Assembly (NCBI RefSeq): GCF_964204865.1
Contig: NC_135252.1
Coordinates: forward strand, 10,437,383-10,501,382
Direction: 5' to 3'
Source: Styela clava
Lineage: Eukaryota; Chordata; Ascidiacea; Stolidobranchia; Styelidae
DNA length: 64,000 nt
Positions 37,301 through 49,500 of this stretch are shown one piece after another; position 1 is the first letter of the stretch; the number at the start of each line of letters is the position of its first letter. The notes beneath the pieces were generated by a model, which saw only the letters and a program-made list of their open reading frames with translations, had not been told where the DNA came from and did not search any database. The translations under genes and the position numbers were made by a program.

Positions 37301-39762
37301 GTAAGACTATTGTTGCCCAATTTGAGCTTTTTCTGAACTGTTGTCAACTAGTCTATTAATTCGGACTCTATCGGATGGACGCTGAAACACTTTGATTCTC
37401 TGTTTGTGATATACGTTCAAATCTTTCTGGCAGAGTTTTAACGTCGTATTGATAACATTTCAAACATGAAAAACGATATACCATAGCAGATAACTGGTTT
37501 TGGATTTGACATCGTAAATACCATATCTAGCATGAGTTAGGCTACTTGAACTGATGGATGCAATCAAGAAGAAAAAATTCGTTTGTCATCGAATTAGAGG
37601 CGCATTTTCACGTAATTCGCTATTATGACAGCACATGACTGCGTCATAATGCACATTGAGTTTAAATCCGGTTACTATCAATTCGCCACATTTCTCACGA
37701 TGGCGTGACGATGTGACAATGGCAATCATTAGCTGAATCTTTATATACAAAACCGAAGAAAAGCAATTCAACTAATTATACTATTTCCGGCTTAGTGATT
37801 TGGTATATGAATCAAGCATTAAATATATTTCCCATATATTATGAATATCCTATTTTACATTTACCGCAACCAAAAAATGTTTAAATTTCGAAACAATTAC
37901 ATTTACCGAAGTAGGTCGGGAAACCGCTTCTGAATAATTATGAATTGAAAATTGAAGGAGTTTTATTGTTCTCGTCTCAACAGTTGAATAATTTGATTTT
38001 AAATTACTGCACCGATTACACAGCGGTGGCACGATGGAGAAGGCTCGAATGTTAAACGAAAAGTAGGAAACAATCGCAACGAAGAAGACCAACATCTGTC
38101 AGAAATAACAATTGATCAAGATATACCGCCAAATATATAGAGTTATACTCAGTTTGTCACGCTACATCCTAAAGTCACTGGTTTCATCAGACACGATATA
38201 AACATAGTAATTCATATATGGAATAAGTCGGCGTTGAACTTTAACATAAAGGATAGAGATCAGAAAAAAAATCATATATGTGACGAAAAGGACCTAAATG
38301 TTAAACTAACATAAATATATAGCACTGAAAGTATATATCACAAAATTGAAAAAAAAAAATAATTGGCTGGTTTACGAAAAATCAAATGTATACTAAAAAA
38401 CGTGTCTGGCTTGGCTATTAACGTATTGGCATAATATGTATAACATATCGACTTCTCTTAATTTCGTATAAACCAACACACATAATATTTAATACATCTT
38501 TTAAAACTGATACTAAAAATTAATACAATACTATTCATTTATGGTTGATGTAAAATTCAATAGAGCTACACCTTTTGTATTTCAAATAATCCTTGTTTTG
38601 TGTTTATGAATCGTTTCTGTAACATATAGTTATATATACTCTATAATCAGAAGGAGATATCACGTAATCGCACGCACAAAGTTGTAATTAAGTGATTACA
38701 ACAAAAATTCAAATCATGATATTTGTCATGTTCCATTTTTAATGACTTACCGATCTTTGTGCTGAATATACCACCAAACGTTTACAAAATATGCGAAACA
38801 TAACCGGACAACGGACAATACGCGCCCGTGTTTCTTCATCTCTTATAAAAAAAAAAACTGCTGTTCAAAAACCGGTTATACCGATTTGTGTAATTTTGAA
38901 AATGCAGAAAGCTATATTTATCCGCCGCGCATCAACAATATTCCATTTTATTTCTAGTAAATTTGATGTATGAATTTTGCGTATATCATAAATTGCATAT
39001 ATCGTAAAAATGAATGCTTTTCAAGAAGATTAAATAGATCCGGGCAATTTGAGAACCGACGCACATGCCATATATGAAAATTTCACGTTTACATCTTTGT
39101 TGTTTACTATATATTATCAATTGTTGAAATTTATGATTTAAAGGGTGATAGTTCTGAAATTTGATATTTATATCATAAATACTTTAACATTCAGGGTGAC
39201 ATGGGTGGTCCACTAGCTTGTCCTACGTCACGATCTGGATGTAACGGATATTACTTAGCTGCGGTAACATTAGCCGGATCTTCAAAATGCGGAGAAGAAG
39301 GAAAACCCGGAATTTATGCAGCCCTAGCTCCAAACTTGAAATGGATAAGATCAGGTATATGAAGAATGCGACATTTGTTGGAATTTTTCATTGATGTTTG
39401 TCATATTAGTATGAAGTTGTTGTCTATAATCTCTAAGTATTGCAATTGGGGAGAAACTGATTTACGCAAGATTTTATAACAATACAAATAAATACAATAA
39501 TAAATGAAGAATACCTGCTCAGTTTTTAAACATCAACTTTACTCTAGTGACAGTTTTATGATAACCCGATACTAATATTTTCATTTTTGTTTCAGTGATG
39601 AGCCAAAGAATTCGACGAAATACCCAGCCAAAAACGCAGGCTTACAATTGCGTCAAGCACATTTTGAAGCATAACAACAGTCATTTAGGATCATCATCAT
39701 CTATTGTGACGAGTGTTCCAGAATATCTCGTTTTGAGAGATCTCAACGTCAATGGTATTTGA
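28384..39762 (+). CDS. Secreted trypsin-like serine protease homologue, catalytically dead
   Basis: S1-family (chymotrypsin-fold) protein, 343 residues. Exons: 28384-28492, 28690-28855, 29900-30012, 35734-35904, 36261-36406, 39195-39354, 39596-39762; all junctions are GT/AG and keep one frame. Residues 1-26 form a hydrophobic signal peptide. A propeptide ends at Arg41 before VTGG (residues 42-45), matching the trypsin-type activation site. The His motif TAAHC is intact (His89). At the catalytic Asp position the motif reads SNLALIELN, giving Asn140. At the catalytic Ser position GDSGGP has become GDMGGP, giving Met238. The trypsin-type specificity Asp is kept (Asp232). Two of three triad residues are lost, so it should be a non-enzymatic homologue, for example a binding or cofactor protein; the role is unknown. 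A tail of about 55 residues follows the domain. The 5.7-kb third intron is filled with repeats. Confidence 0.9.
28940..29268. mobile_element. hAT-like non-autonomous element with exact 8-bp target duplication
   Basis: Exact flanking 8-mers GTGTATAC lie at 28932-28939 and 29269-29276. The ends resemble each other as inverted repeats: GCAGTGGCTCC at the left and GGGAGCCATTG at the right. It lies in intron 2 of the protease homologue. No transposase frame. Confidence 0.72.
30600..32560. repeat. Array of diverged repeat units, roughly 440 bp each
   Basis: Landmark strings recur in the same order and orientation: AAATATATGGACACG (about 30765, 31370, 32208), GAGTGCCAG (about 31121, 31896, 32352), AAATTGGTC (about 31272, 32057, 32488) and TTTCCACTAGGT (about 31312, 32096, 32519). 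Spacing between units 2 and 3 is about 430-455 bp. Units 1 and 2 are further apart because a foreign insertion (31436-31817) splits one unit. A diverged related stretch occurs at 57305-57650. The array occupies intron 3 of the protease homologue. No protein-coding potential is visible. Confidence 0.78.
31436..31817. mobile_element. Palindromic insertion with 11-bp target duplication, Penelope-like remnant (candidate)
   Basis: The insertion is bracketed by AGTTATAACAG at 31425-31435 and 31818-31828; the neighbouring repeat unit near 30825 shows the same site once, empty. Two pairs of perfect inverted arms are present: 31449-31482 with 31661-31694 (34 bp) and 31545-31576 with 31603-31634 (32 bp). 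A 39-bp segment is also directly repeated at 31453-31491 and 31499-31537. At 31623-31653 lies CTGAAGA, a 7-bp stem GTCTGAC/GTCAGAC with loop CTCG, then GAAAC, resembling a hammerhead ribozyme core. Long inverted ends plus hammerhead motifs are known from Penelope-like retroelements. No reverse transcriptase is present, so the assignment is tentative. Confidence 0.6.
33647..34033. mobile_element. hAT-like non-autonomous element with exact 8-bp target duplication
   Basis: It starts CAGTGATTCTCAAAC and ends TTTGAGAACCACGG, an imperfect inverted repeat. GAATACGC is duplicated exactly on both sides (33639-33646 and 34034-34041). Lies in intron 3 of the protease homologue. An antisense open frame across it (33886-34239) is incidental. 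Confidence 0.85.
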
Positions 39763-39807
39763 ATAATGAGACACAATTGTCATATTCTACTGTCATTTCG
39801 TATTAAA

Positions 39808-39813
39808 AATAAA
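39808..39813 (+). terminator. Polyadenylation signal AATAAA
   Basis: Canonical hexamer 46 bp downstream of the stop codon of the protease homologue, the expected distance for a short 3' untranslated region. Confidence 0.6.
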
Positions 39814-41420
39814 CAATGCTTAATCCGAACTTCGTTTTGTCAACCACAAGGATTGAGCTTCATCGGTGAATTCAGTGAAAACTGACACTTTGACAAAAAT
39901 GACAAATTTAGTCATTGCTTTTAAAAGATCTTCAACGATCAACAATCAATCATAGAAGTTCCTTCGCTCCAGTTTCAATGATATGACAAAATCGTAAACA
40001 TTTCTCAAATAATACGCTGCTCAGTTTGACCAAATTGTCGATTTATGTTCTATTTTGGATGGTTTAACCATGCAGCCGTTTGTTATTTTACGATTGATAA
40101 AATCGAAACATAAAAAACGTTAAAAAATAACTGACAATTTTTATTGCATCGAACAATTTCATCTATTAATGAATATCGTATATATTTGAAAAAGTGTTTG
40201 CTACATCAAAAAGGAAAATATTTTGGACGTAAATTTTCATTGACGTTCCATAAGAAATACAAACGAATTTTCTATAGTGTAGGCTACCTTTTTTGAAAAA
40301 ATGTCTGTTTATATTAGAATTGATGTACATTCTTCTATTACGGAAAGGCATATTTTCCACTAAATCTCAAAGAGATTGAGAGATTTTTATCAAGCTAACT
40401 TACCGAATTCAAAAAAATAAAAGTATGAATAGCCATGTTTAACAATTCGGAGTTTTTGTGTAAAAATGGAAGAATTATATCTGACATTGTGTAAGTTACT
40501 GATACAAATCGTGAATATCATTCATTTATTGGAGAATCATTTGTAAAATTAATTTGAAAGTTATAGAATACATTCCTGCGCACATTGTTTTCGCAATAAA
40601 TTGTAAATGCATATTTTATGCTGTTAATGATTTGTTAAACAGGCACAAGTGTAAAAACAGATAATATGAAATGACTCAGTATAATGGAATGAAGTATATA
40701 AACAAAAGTAAGGAGACAAAAACTAGTATATATATCGTAATGTTCCATCTTAAATGTTCGAGGCAAAAGTTTGAGTAAATTAAGATTTTATTTGGAAAAG
40801 GGCTAATAATTGTGACGAGGATTGTGAGTCAACACAGCCTCAGTTGTAAAAAATTATCTCTTATACAGATATATATTTAATAAAAAAATAATGTACAGAT
40901 TGTTCAAGTGATTTTATTCCACTCTCATTTAACAATCTTAAATCAAATGTCAACTGAAATATGTAAATAGAAAACTTTATTTTGAAGAGTCAAATCATGA
41001 GAGAAATCAAGAATCAATAATGTTGACATCTTATTAGAAGTGTAAAGCCAACGAGGCGGTTCAATCATATCCACGACGAGATCAGGATCTTATATGAAAT
41101 TGGGCATATATGTTTCATTCTTTAAATATCCACCACCTAAGTGTGTGCCCATGACTTCCTATATATAGTTTATATTCCTAAACTAAAAAAATCACACACA
41201 AGTCGTAAGCAGACAAATTAAATTAATGCAAGGAATTTAAGTAACGTTAATCGTTTTTTACAGTGTTTGATGTCTTCTCCTAAATATCTACAATAAGATG
41301 AGCTACTGAATTAAATTTAGCAAAATGATATTTGTTCAATTTCATTGCTTCTCCGATAAGAAGTAATATTTCTCTCCAGCTCCAGTTTCAGTTTGTCTAG
41401 ACCAGAGTCTCTAGCTAGAC

Positions 41421-41734
41421 CACCGGTTCTCAACCAGTGGGTCATGGCTCACTGCTGGCCACAGAAACATTTTCAAGTCGGCCACAAACCTATTGAAAAT
41501 TGGAAGAGTCATTGATAAAGTTTGTGTGGTTGTAGTTAAATTTTGCTTGCAGTAGCAAGAAATGCTACTGCTGGTTTTGTTGCAGAGTGGTCATTTTCAT
41601 TCAAATTATAAAAGTGAAAGTGTCTATATTGCGGGTAGAATTATTTGTTTTTCTTGTAGTTTTACTCTGGCATGAAAATGAAATTTTTGTGCAATAGAAA
41701 TAGGCCACCGCGGAAAAAAGATTGAAAACCACTG
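41421..41734. mobile_element. hAT-like non-autonomous element, degenerate
   Basis: Starts CACCGGTTCTCAACCA and ends TTGAAAACCACTG, which pair imperfectly. Flanks AGCTAGAC and GTCTAGAC agree at 6 of 8 bases, in line with a worn 8-bp duplication. Internal GGCCAC-type motifs and a TTTTTGTGCAATAG segment resemble the element at 19609-19916. No coding capacity. Confidence 0.68.
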
Positions 41735-43567
41735 GTCTAGACTCCGGAGTTCTCTGGTCCCTTATATTTTGTCTCATGATTGCCCACTAACGACTACTAA
41801 AGTTCCATTAATTGCAACGCCAAATTGTATAAGTTGGATGCGTTATAGATTTTCCAGTCCATTTCGGTTAGCTTTAAATGTCAGGATTTTATTTTGCTCG
41901 CTGCTACCGTCGAACTTGAATAACAAAAGAATTTCGTTGAATATAATGTTGATTGTAGTCCGCGCCATTGTTTGTTGGAAAATGCGAGGTAAATAAATAT
42001 TTTCTTTTCTGTGTTGACATCGATTCATATTAGGGAGGGAGAAGAATTTCGTTTTGTTTGTATTGAGCTTCTTTATTTACTCAATGACAATAGCAGATGA
42101 TGGATAGCGAATACATTCCAAAACTTAAAATTCCTAAATAACCATTGGTTTCTCATTTACCACAAATGAAAGGGATTATGAATATATATAAATATTTGTT
42201 TTTTGTGATTCTGCTCTTTGATCATTTCGGCCGGGGCGTCGAATTTAAGCACTTATTGTATATTACAATTATTATGATCAAGAACGAATAAAATAGTCAG
42301 AACGAAAAAAAACTTAGCATTTGATAGATTGCGTAGACGAAAATTTCGTCTTGTACTAGCTACTGGCAGAAGGCGTTGGCGCTCTCAGTTTAATTTGTAA
42401 ACAAAAACCAAATACCGTTGACGATTCAACGATGTGATGTAATTTATGTGAATAAATGTATCCAGTATTAATTTGAGGCTATAAATTCATAAATTGTGTT
42501 TGAAGAGAATATTTACAGCCAGTAACAACACAATGTATATATATATATTTGTAATCTAGTTGATATTTGCACAATGTAAATCTGCGTTTCGTGGACGTTG
42601 AATTTAGATAACGGCATATTAAAATTTATATTTTTCCGTTAGGTGAAGAGCTTAACAGAGAATATGACAGAGCTTAATAGAATAAATTACACAATATTTT
42701 ACTCAACGCAAGACTATATGAATAAGCTCATGCAGAGGGAAGAATACATCAGAGAGTTCTGAAGAATTGAAATATTTTTCGTTAGATTAGTTTCTCAATT
42801 CCGTATTTAGACATTTGGTGAAGTGATTGGGCTAGTAACAGATCAAAAATTAACCTAAAATCAACAATCTTGTCTATAGTCGATATGTTAACCATAAAGT
42901 TCAAAACATCGCCCCTGAACGTCGCATTGTCCAGTGATTTATACCAAGCGGCATAGCACAACCTCAATGGATATCAGACATTCGAATCTTAGTCGATTGT
43001 GTATACCTTTCGCTTCTTACCAACTGTAAATTTACTTAATATTATTCGAAAACAAGTGTGGTATTTAGTGCACGTCAAAAACCATTGGCGACAGGCTTTA
43101 AAAACCGTCCGCTAAAAAAGTAGTTGATGCATATCGAATCTTCATATATTCCATAGATATAAAGTAGTGCTTCTAAACTACGCTTACGTGAGTTTCTCTA
43201 TATAGACTTTGGAACTATTTATGTGCTGTTCTATTTTCTATTTCGACTTTTTATAAATTCATTTTCATAATCAATTCCCACGAAATACCAATAATGTTTG
43301 TTAGCTCTCGTATCACTTTGATGCTATCTCATTCAAGTATTATTGTGGGAGCGCCACATACGAATCTGAAGTAGAAATAGATAAAGCCCCAGCAGTTCAA
43401 TACACTATATCCAGTATTTCAGTATTCCAGTATTTCAAATTCCTGTCACTGTTACTGTTACGTCATAATTGTAATTAAATTTTGATTTTTTGACTAAATT
43501 CACTTTTTCGAAAGATAATGCGGTATATTTTTTGTTTCAGCTATAGCCTGGATATATATATGTATTA

Positions 43568-46500
43568 ATGGCATTACTTGCAGGGAAGCGAAATGGGAAA
43601 ATCTCATTCAAAAATCTTGTAAGATCAATTATCAGAGCCAGTCGATGGAAGATATCAATAGTTGGCGCAAAAGATGGAACAAGTTCTGAAGATTTGGCCA
43701 ACAAAACATGGTTTGAACTTTATATGGTATACTTTACGGCAGTTCTGCTTTATTTGCTAAAGCAAGCAAAATATAATTTGGATGACTATTACGTTTCTAG
43801 TTTTCTTTCATCAAAAGAAGGCTTTATAAAAAAATTCATATTCGCCTTTTTCGTTCAAGGTACGAAGACAAAGACACATTGCATTTTAACGTGAACGCTT
43901 TCAAAGCAGGAAATTCTAGTAACGCTGGATTATCAAAAAGAGCAAAATTTATTCTGATGAAAAATGCGTGGGAAAGAACAGAAGAAGAACTCGAACTCAT
44001 TCATACAGTCGTCGACCAAATGAAGGTTAGTCAAATTTAGTTTGATTTATGGCGTTGTAAGGTTTTAATGTTTCAAACGTCAAAAACAGGTTTATATTTC
44101 AAATTTGGGTGCTCCCGAAGTATTCGTACCAAGATGGCGCACAACCTGAACATAGTATGTGTACCAGCTTAGGGTTTTCAGGTTGTGCGTCATCTGTATA
44201 ATTTGAATTATTAATTCTCGATGATTGCCAGATGTTTCCCTCTTTTCGCTTTTTGCAATGCTTTCCACACACGATATATGAGTAAAATGGTTTCCTTAGC
44301 ATTAAGGTTCGAAGTTAAAGTTACTTTATAGACATAATCAGACCTGATGAATTGAAAAGTTTTATGTTCAATATCTACTTTCATCTTGACCAAAGTTCTA
44401 ATGTATTAAAAAGCAATTGCAGAGGAATAAGTAAACAAATTTTTCCACATTTGATTGGTACTAAGAAATAAAAATGTTCGTTGCTTTCTCATAGAACTAG
44501 TTTGTATTTTCTTCTTTCAGTGTTTTGAAAAATATCCTCCTATGGTACGGCGAGAGCTTACACGCGTGATGCATTTTGAAACATTTGAAGACGGCCGCGT
44601 GATGCTGCAAGAGGGTCATCAAGGATTTTCGATGTATTTTATTGTTGCTGGAAGTGTCATTGTTCAGGTAGTACCAAGCTTTTCTGAGCTTTTCTGGGAC
44701 GAGTTTGATTTGAGAACAGGCCAGGTTTGAAATTTTGCTTAAATTGGCAACAAGAATGACCTTATCAATGGTCTTTTATTAGAGAAAATCAAATAGGCTG
44801 AAAATACATCGTAATCCGTTTCATTGTTTGGGTTATTCCATTATTCAGTAAATGAATAATTTTGGGGTTTAGGCTTGTATTTTCAAGTCGAGTTGAGTTT
44901 CTTAAGCCACTTCTATTTTGGTGTACATTTGCCACGGTTTCTATTCTTAAATTTTACAAAATTCTTCCAAATCGGAAATTCTAATAAAAAAATTAAGGTG
45001 AGCCAAGAAGATGGTCGAACACACGAAAAGAGGACGCAGACGGTTGGTGAAATTTCAGCAGGATCTTCATTTGGAGAATTGGCTCTGATTCAAGATTGCA
45101 CCAGAACAGCAACTATTGTATGTAAAGGTGAATATATTTTTAATATGGGCATGCCATCAAGCATTTTAAACATCCTCGCTAACACTGAATAATGCTTGTG
45201 GAATTGCAATTTTGAATGTTACATTGGAGAGAACACGGTCATTACTGAAGTGGATCATCACCTTACATAGTTCACATACCATCTGGGTGGTAGCAGCTAA
45301 ATTCATAGCCATGCATCTGGGTTTTAAATAAGTAACGTAAATATAGGTTTTTGAATCTTACCAACGAATATTCAAAAAAAAAAACTGTAATCGTACTTGT
45401 AATGTGTAATCCTTTCATTCAGGAACGTCTCAGTTTCTGAGAGTTGATAAACCTGATTTCGACATGGTTTTAAGACGAAGTTACGAGAAGGAATGGGATG
45501 ACCGCCTGCAAGTTCTATTATCAATTCCATTCTTCAAGTAAATAAATTACTGTTAACTTTCTATTCTAATATCCCATAAATAATTTTACCAGAAAAAAGT
45601 TGTATCTTGTATCCGAATTCTAACCCTTGGACAATTGAGGATTTTCAACAAATTTCCACTCAGTAACTTCACTAATTTGCAATATTAGCACATTTACAGC
45701 CTACATTGATTCTTATTTTCATTTGCTCAAAATAAATAATAAAATGTGGTTATCGTGTCCTAGATTTTCCTAGCAATCGCCACGTCTCATCCACCCTTTT
45801 AAGTTTTATAAAAATGTTTTTCTCGATAAATCTCGAATTAAGTAAAACAAATTATTTACCAGGCAATGGAACGATTTCGATATGAGAAATTTGAACTTGA
45901 ACTGTAGAATTGAAGAATTTTCGTCAGGTTCTGTTATTGTTGGAAATACGAGTGAAGTTTCAGAAAACGTATACTTCGTCGTGTTTGGAGTTTGCAAATT
46001 GATCAGAGTTAGTATATGATTCATTATATCATAAGTTAACGATATAGTTTTCAATCTGTTGTGAAACAAAATTTGGCCGTAGCATAAGCTCTCTTACGTC
46101 TGAATGCATGCTTATTACTAGCGTCGATTGCGGTAAATGTATAAAATAAGCAATTATTGATATCGGTCGAAATAGTATAAAAACATGATATATGTATATA
46201 TGATTCAAACACTAATGCATTTGTAATGGGCATGAAATATTTCATAAATGATTTCGATTGAGTCTGTTGTAAAAGCAGTTAATCTAATAATAAATGTAGC
46301 GCACTTACCAATTTATTTCTAGCAACTGCCTTTATGATCTCGTGAAGATAAAATACCTCGCCATTGGGTTTTTCCAGAAATTATCTTCCGCATCTCTATA
46401 TTTAAAACCAGTTATGCTTTATGGCTTCGGGACTCTAATGCGGTTCTTGAAACTCAATATATTTTGATATAATACCAACCTACTGCTAAAAATTAAAATA

Positions 46501-49500
46501 CAAGCTACTTCCACAATTGCTCTTCAATGTTTATTATGAAACTAGGTTTTGAGCGGAATAACGGGATAAGGTTTTACATTCTTTGCTTTTCTTAGCTTAC
46601 TGAACTCATAAACCTATTATTTTGTATATTCTTATAATATGACGTTGTAAACATCTCTACCTGATAAAAATAGCATGAAGGAATATTTAGTAATGAATAG
46701 AACAATTTTCATGTTTATTATTTTGTACATTACTTTTTGTGTCAATTTCGTGATGTACATATAAATTGTTGCTGACTGTAAAGCAGCGGACTGTAAAGTA
46801 CATTCATTCGAGATATAATTGTAAATCCTAGGTAAATTAAATGATAACTTCTTCACAGTATCTTGCTGTTAACGAACGGTAATGAAACTTTGTTTTACTT
46901 AATCCTCCATATACATTCTTTTCCAACCAAAATTTCATGATCCAGCAATTTTTTTGGTAATAACAAGTAATTGGACGAGTCAAAAAGGGTTCGCAATCGA
47001 TATAATCAGCAGCATTTTAGCAGAAAGTAATATATGTTTGGTTAAGTTTTTATTTTGACCAGTCTCATAGAACCAGTTAACGGTTTCAACTTTTGATTTA
47101 TTACCACGCGATTTGCTTAAAAAAGAAATCTTATATCTACCGCATGCTAGATAAGTGGAAACTAAATTGAGTGGCGCGGTTTTTCGATTTCAAAATAAAC
47201 GATATAAAGAATTATAGGACAATTTTTCTCTCGTTTTCACGATAGCTTTAAAATTGGCGCCAAAGTTAAATCAAATTCATTATTGGTAAAAATGACCTCG
47301 TCGCGATCATGCGGTTTTGTAAACATCAAATTTATTTTATTCAAAACTTTACTTTTTCGGAGGTAAAAAATTGGTTAAACACTAAACTGTATAGTAAGGA
47401 TTGGTATAAGTAATTAGCAAATTAAAACAATGGCAAGAGGCAAATATATAACGGACGTAATCTCACTCAGAGTATTTGTGTGTCTGCCATTATAATTCAC
47501 TACATATAGTTTCTTTGTATCTTTTGTACAAATCCTCGGCTAATAATGGAAACTTGTGAGATTTGAGAAAAACACCCCCACCACGTTAAAATAAGAATTA
47601 GTAATTATCCAGTTAGGGTTAAAATTGATACGAAAATTTTAATTTCATTTCGAACCATAACGGGAAAATTACTAATTTCCTTATTCTGAGCGTTGAGGGG
47701 GGTGGGTGGGTCTACAAAAGATCCATTTCTTAGGTCTATGTAACAAAATAATATTCATGTCTCGAACTCTAGTATCTGCTATCCTTTGCAGATATTTACA
47801 ATTATACCGTATACATATGCAATTGGCAGATTACAGCACCAAAATCTGCTTTAAATCAATCTTGCCTGTAGACTTCTTTTTTAATAGGACAAACTTTTGA
47901 AGCATGGAGTTCAAATGGAGCATAGATTTTATATCAATTCTAACTTTCGGACACACATAAACTATTATATTTTTCGCTTAAAGTGACGGCGCTGATATCG
48001 CTAATAAATACTTACTTGAAACAGCTTCGTGATCCGTATATGTAAATCAAAATTGCTTCTATCGTCATAATGAGCATCATATATTTCATCTTAATGTATA
48101 TTTGGTCAAGATTTTATTTTCATCAATCTGATAGAAAATTGCTTAATGTTGTTAGATCTTTATTTAGTACGACAAAATTTTCCCCAAAACTATATCTATT
48201 GCATAGTCAATAATTGGGAACCAAATTTAGTGTCACGGTTTTTCTATTTCAAAATAAACTCTAAACTGAATTTTGGGACGAAATATCTCTCGTTTTAAAA
48301 TTGGCGCCAACGTGAAATCAAGTTCAAAATTGGTTAAAGCGAAAAGTTATTTTTGTACGCTTTTACCAAAACATGGTAGTCGAATTGAACATTAGCTAAG
48401 CTTATCGCTATACGATAACAATCTAACTGTGTCTCAAGTTAATCCTAAACTTAGTAAATCGCGAGTGATAATCAAATAAAATCGGTCATGTTTTATGTTG
48501 CGGTGACAAAATGACAACAAATTTTAACACGAGATACTGTGACGTCAAACTAGCGAGATCGGGTAGGTTGATAATGTAGTTGTTTCGGGGACTATAAAAA
48601 ATTATGAATACCAGCAGAATGATGCTATAATATGTTTATTTTTGGAAAAAAGTTCACCACGTGTTTACAAATTTAACGCAATATTATCGTGGTAACCATC
48701 TCGAGATGCCTTAATTATCTCAAGATATATCATTATTTTAAAGAAATTAATTAAAAATTGTCATACTTGAATTAATCATATTCCGAAAAGATATTCTGAT
48801 GACCATCCGCGGTGGGTAAAAATACGATGTATGATTTAGAATTTAGATATTAACGTATTACAGCCTTATTAACTTTTTAATGAGTCACGTATTTTCGTGT
48901 ATAAGAAAACGATCATAACACCTATGCATGCATTCAAATATTCACTATATAATAATAATAGGCATCGTCGTCACTTTCATATATAATACGTCCTGTGACT
49001 CTGACGAATATTTGCTTCCTGTTGCCTGTTAAAAGAATTTTACCTATATTCAATAGAAAGCACTTACAGGCTATAACTCTGCTTTCATTGTTTCCTTATT
49101 CGGAGCTTTACCATCGTAAAAGTAGTACATTGTGATAAAATTATTGATTTCCTGTACAATATATTCAATATAAACTCAACTTGAAACTGCATCAGTATTT
49201 GAATAAACACTGATATGATTAAATGTAAAAAGTATTAACTTTTTCCAAAATGACACATTGCTAATCAAAATTTCAAATTGATTAGGGATCATACGTACAC
49301 GAAGTATTTAGGGTAAGCAAAAAATTGAATCTAAAATATATAACTTAATTTTACAGCAAGTCAAAGTACTTCTAACATTTCACGATGGTAAAACTATCAT
49401 CACATTACCAAACAAATCTTCCAGACTCAGCAGCAATAATACCAAAGCAAGCTATGAAACCACGAAAATACAAACTAGATTCTTAGAAATAGGTAAGTAT

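Larger units (their letters stand above)
39763..43567. other. Intergenic region between protease homologue and CNBD gene
   Basis: An AATAAA at 39808-39813, 46 bp after the stop codon, is the likely polyadenylation signal of the protease homologue. The rest is AT-rich with no supported gene; it contains one hAT-like element (41421-41734) and short CAGTATTTC repeats near 43412-43439. Upstream exons or the promoter of the CNBD gene may lie at the right end. Confidence 0.6.
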
